Source: Clostridia bacterium
GTDB lineage: Bacteria; Bacillota; Clostridia; Oscillospirales; CAG-272
Length of the DNA: 7,202 bases
Direction of reading: 5' to 3'
NCBI GenBank assembly: GCA_017416885.1
Contig: JAFQAM010000290.1
Coordinates: 1 to 7,202 of the forward strand
The position numbers and the translations under genes are program-made. The notes under the pieces were generated by a model. The model searched no databases, was not told the DNA's origin, and saw nothing but the letters and a program-made list of their open reading frames with translations. Of the stretch, positions 5,214 through 7,202 are shown piece after piece; position 1 is the stretch's first letter; every line of letters starts with the position of its first letter.

Positions 5214-7058
5214 TCATTCGTCCTTTAAATATTCTATTATTTTTTCTGCGTCTGTTTTACTAATACCTTTTACTGAAGCAATCTCTTCAAGCGATGCTTC
5301 CTTTAATGCTGTGATTGTTTTAAAGTAATTTAACAGTAGCTTAGCCTTTTTACTACCGATTCCCCTAATATTTTCAAGAGATGAGCGCTTTAAGGTTTTT
5401 CTTTTTGCGCTATCCATTTTTGATACTGAAAAACGGTGAACCTCCTCTTGAAGCTTGTAAACGAAAACAAAAACAGATTGCTCCTTGGCTATACTTATTT
5501 CCTCGTTTTCTGTAACTAAGGTTCTTGTTTTATGGTGTTCATCCTTTACCATACCAAACACAGGAATATTCACATTCATTTCTTTGAATATATCCTTAAC
5601 CGCGCTAACATGAGTCATTCCACCGTCAAGCAGGATAAGGTCAGGCATTTTTGAAAAGCTTCCCGTTGCATCGGTTAAATGCTCTATTCTTCTTTTTAGT
5701 GTTTCTCGCATTGCAGAATAATCGTCTGCGCCACTTTGATTTTTAATCCTAAATACTCTATAATCGTTTTTTAAAAGATGTCCGTCCTCATATACAATCA
5801 TTCCGGCGGTGATATGCTCATTTCCTAAATTTGATATATCATAGGATTCTATTCTGTTTGGAACAGTATCAAGAGAAAGCATTTCTGATAGCTTAACTAA
5901 AACCTTATTATCCTGCTCCATTTTGTTTTTATATTGCTTTGCTTGCTCCTCTGCGTTTTTAGTTACCATATCGCAGAGCTTTTTTGTTCCTCCCTTTTGA
6001 GGTATTCTGATCTTTATTGCTCTTTTGGAAAGCTCCCTTAAATAACTTTGCACCAAATCAAGCTCATCGCTTTCCAAATTGAAGCTTAATAAAATCTCAC
6101 TGGGAATATATTCTCTTTTCGAATACAAGTCAACTATAAATTGTGACATAAATTCACAGTCGTCATTTGTTGAAATCTCATACGCGCCGAAAAGATATGT
6201 GTCGCTATCTGATATAATACCAGAACGAATGTAAAATATTGAAATACAGGTTGAAAGATTATCCGTATAAACAGCTATTATATCATATTCATCATCAGGA
6301 GAGCCAACAACCTTCTGACTGTCCCTTAGCTTTTTTAATGCTTCAATGCTATCACGACACCTTACTGCATCCTCGAATTTTTCTTTCTCAGCAAAATCAA
6401 GCATTTGGTTGGTTAATGAATCAACCGCTTCCTTTATGTTGCCTCTTAATACATTCGATGCGCATTGCATAACCTTGTAGTAATCCTCTTGTGAAATTGT
6501 ATTATCGCAAGGAGAAACGCATCTTCCCAATTGCTTATATATGCAAGGCCTTTCCTTACCTATATCTCTTGGAAAGCTTCTTTTACAGGTTGGAATGCCT
6601 AATGACCTTTCAAGAGTACCGATAACTCCGTAAACAACGCTTGCGCCTGAATACGGTCCGTAATATCTTGCTCCGTCGCTTATTCTTTTTCGTGTCATAC
6701 TTATGCGCGGGTACTGTTCATTTAATGTAAGCTTAATATACGGATATGATTTAGAGTCTTTTAAGAGAATGTTGTATTTGGGAGTATATTGTTTAATTTT
6801 TACATTTTCAAGAGCTAACGCTTCAATCTCAGTATCACATATAACCGTCTCAAAATCATCAACAATTGAAACCATTTGCTTTGTTTTTATATTAGCATCG
6901 GAGCTTAAGTGAAAATACTGCGATACTCTATCCTTAAGAGAACGGGATTTACCGACATAGATTATTTTTCCGCTTCGGTCCTTCATCATATAGATGCCGG
7001 GTACTCGTGGCAGATTGGATGATTTTTTTCTTAAGTATTCAAGCCTTTCATTAGTCAT
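5214..7058 (-). CDS. uvrC: Excinuclease ABC subunit C
   Basis: UvrC makes both incisions beside a lesion after UvrA/UvrB have marked it in nucleotide excision repair. All 614 residues are present. The N-terminal GIY-YIG nuclease (about 15-100), for the 3' cut, shows GIY (21-23), YVG (34-36), Arg44 and Glu84. Four cysteines at 158, 172, 180 and 184 match the [4Fe-4S] ligands described in E. coli UvrC. A UVR domain that binds UvrB spans about 206-241 (FAEKEKFEDAVRCRDSIEAL). The RNase H-like nuclease for the 5' cut carries ESYDISN with Asp407, LLDGG with Asp478 and His508/509. Two helix-hairpin-helix motifs (about 560-612, IRGIGSKKA and VKGISKTDA) close the protein. AAAGGAG 7 nt upstream supports the start. 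It lies after the HPr-like gene and 1 nt before rsmD. Confidence 0.98.
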   Translation of the reverse strand: MTNERLEYLRKKSSNLPRVPGIYMMKDRSGKIIYVGKSRSLKDRVSQYFHLSSDANIKTKQMVSIVDDFETVICDTEIEALALENVKIKQYTPKYNILLKDSKSYPYIKLTLNEQYPRISMTRKRISDGARYYGPYSGASVVYGVIGTLERSLGIPTCKRSFPRDIGKERPCIYKQLGRCVSPCDNTISQEDYYKVMQCASNVLRGNIKEAVDSLTNQMLDFAEKEKFEDAVRCRDSIEALKKLRDSQKVVGSPDDEYDIIAVYTDNLSTCISIFYIRSGIISDSDTYLFGAYEISTNDDCEFMSQFIVDLYSKREYIPSEILLSFNLESDELDLVQSYLRELSKRAIKIRIPQKGGTKKLCDMVTKNAEEQAKQYKNKMEQDNKVLVKLSEMLSLDTVPNRIESYDISNLGNEHITAGMIVYEDGHLLKNDYRVFRIKNQSGADDYSAMRETLKRRIEHLTDATGSFSKMPDLILLDGGMTHVSAVKDIFKEMNVNIPVFGMVKDEHHKTRTLVTENEEISIAKEQSVFVFVYKLQEEVHRFSVSKMDSAKRKTLKRSSLENIRGIGSKKAKLLLNYFKTITALKEASLEEIASVKGISKTDAEKIIEYLKDE

Positions 7059-7078
7059 ATCCCTTCTCCTTTCAAGTA

Positions 7079-7119
7079 GCCTATAATTAAATAGGCGACA
7101 GCCACCGTGGACTATCGCC
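7079..7119 (-). promoter_or_regulatory. Hairpins in the uvrC leader
   Basis: In the 76-nt gap between the HPr-like gene and uvrC, read on the - strand, GGCGATAG pairs with CTGTCGCC (8 bp, one G-U, with a short inner CCA/TGG extension; 7094-7119). A second hairpin, GCCTAT with ATAGGC (7079-7096), uses three of the same bases, so the two cannot fully form together. The first is followed by TATTTAATTAT and could be a weak terminator for the HPr-like gene; the second ends 6 nt before the uvrC ribosome site (7066-7072). I see no convincing separate uvrC promoter. Confidence 0.5.
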
Positions 7120-7134
7120 GAATAATATGCAAAA

Positions 7135-7202
7135 TTAATCGTTTAACTCGTTTGCGATAAGCTTTTCAAGTCCGTCGATAGCCTCAGCCTCGTCATCGCC
7201 GT
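7135..7202 (-). CDS. HPr-family phosphocarrier, C-terminal end only
   Basis: The last 21 codons and a TAA stop are visible; the gene continues beyond the right edge. The residues GDDEAEAIDGLEKLIANELND match the conserved end of HPr-family proteins (typically a G-[DE]-[DE]-E-x-x-A-[LV]-x-x-L-x-x-[LF]-[IV] pattern, the last helix). HPr passes phosphate from enzyme I to sugar-specific PTS proteins, and in Bacillota the Ser46-phosphorylated form (or its relative Crh) acts with CcpA in carbon control. The phosphorylated His15 and Ser46 are outside the window, so HPr and Crh cannot be told apart. Identification rests on a short tail. Confidence 0.65.
   Translation of the reverse strand, partial: GDDEAEAIDGLEKLIANELND

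Noticed and set aside
7082..7087. TATAAT on the + strand near the right edge
   Set aside because: It has no matching -35 element and no + strand gene follows; it is part of the small GCCTAT/ATAGGC hairpin in the uvrC leader.

Overview
The window is AT-rich, with compact genes, strong AAAGGAG-type ribosome binding sites and a Bacillota-style gene repertoire (prfB, mraZ-rsmH, uvrC, an HPr-like protein). It most likely comes from a low-GC Clostridia-type chromosome, perhaps a gut Oscillospiraceae/Ruminococcaceae relative. That placement is inferred from gene content and protein motifs, not from a database comparison. The region is core chromosome. I see no mobile element, CRISPR array, tRNA or rRNA.

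Layout. On the + strand (1-2175) a three-gene unit runs in from the left edge: prfB (peptide release factor 2, missing only about the first 15-20 residues), a small two-helix membrane protein of unknown function with a very acidic tail, and a TrmH/SpoU-family RNA methyltransferase whose start overlaps the preceding gene by 8 nt. The unit ends in a hairpin at 2181-2209. A second, perfect 19-bp hairpin at 2233-2276 separates it from the convergent genes and probably works in both directions.

Everything from 2278 to the right edge is on the - strand, in two transcription units read right to left. The upstream unit is an HPr-like phosphocarrier (only its C-terminus lies in the window), uvrC, rsmD and coaD. 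The last three are tightly packed (1-nt gap, then an ATGA overlap), and the unit ends in a terminator at 4111-4141. The second unit is the start of a dcw (division and cell wall) cluster: mraZ, rsmH and a small FtsL-position membrane protein. It has a good promoter (TTGATT, 17-nt spacer, TATAAT) and, just downstream, three AAAGTGG boxes that look like the autoregulatory MraZ operator. The cluster stops after the small membrane protein; the usual next genes (ftsI/pbpB, mraY, mur genes) are absent here.

How they work together: prfB, the TrmH-family enzyme, rsmH and rsmD all belong to translation or rRNA modification. UvrC repairs DNA, CoaD makes coenzyme A, and the HPr-like protein belongs to PTS/carbon control. 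MraZ links control of the division cluster to its own level. The items most worth a second look are the FtsL-position protein that ends right after its membrane helix, the apparent absence of the programmed frameshift site in prfB, the MraZ operator, and the unknown acidic membrane protein. I do not see a clearly new multi-gene system in this window.
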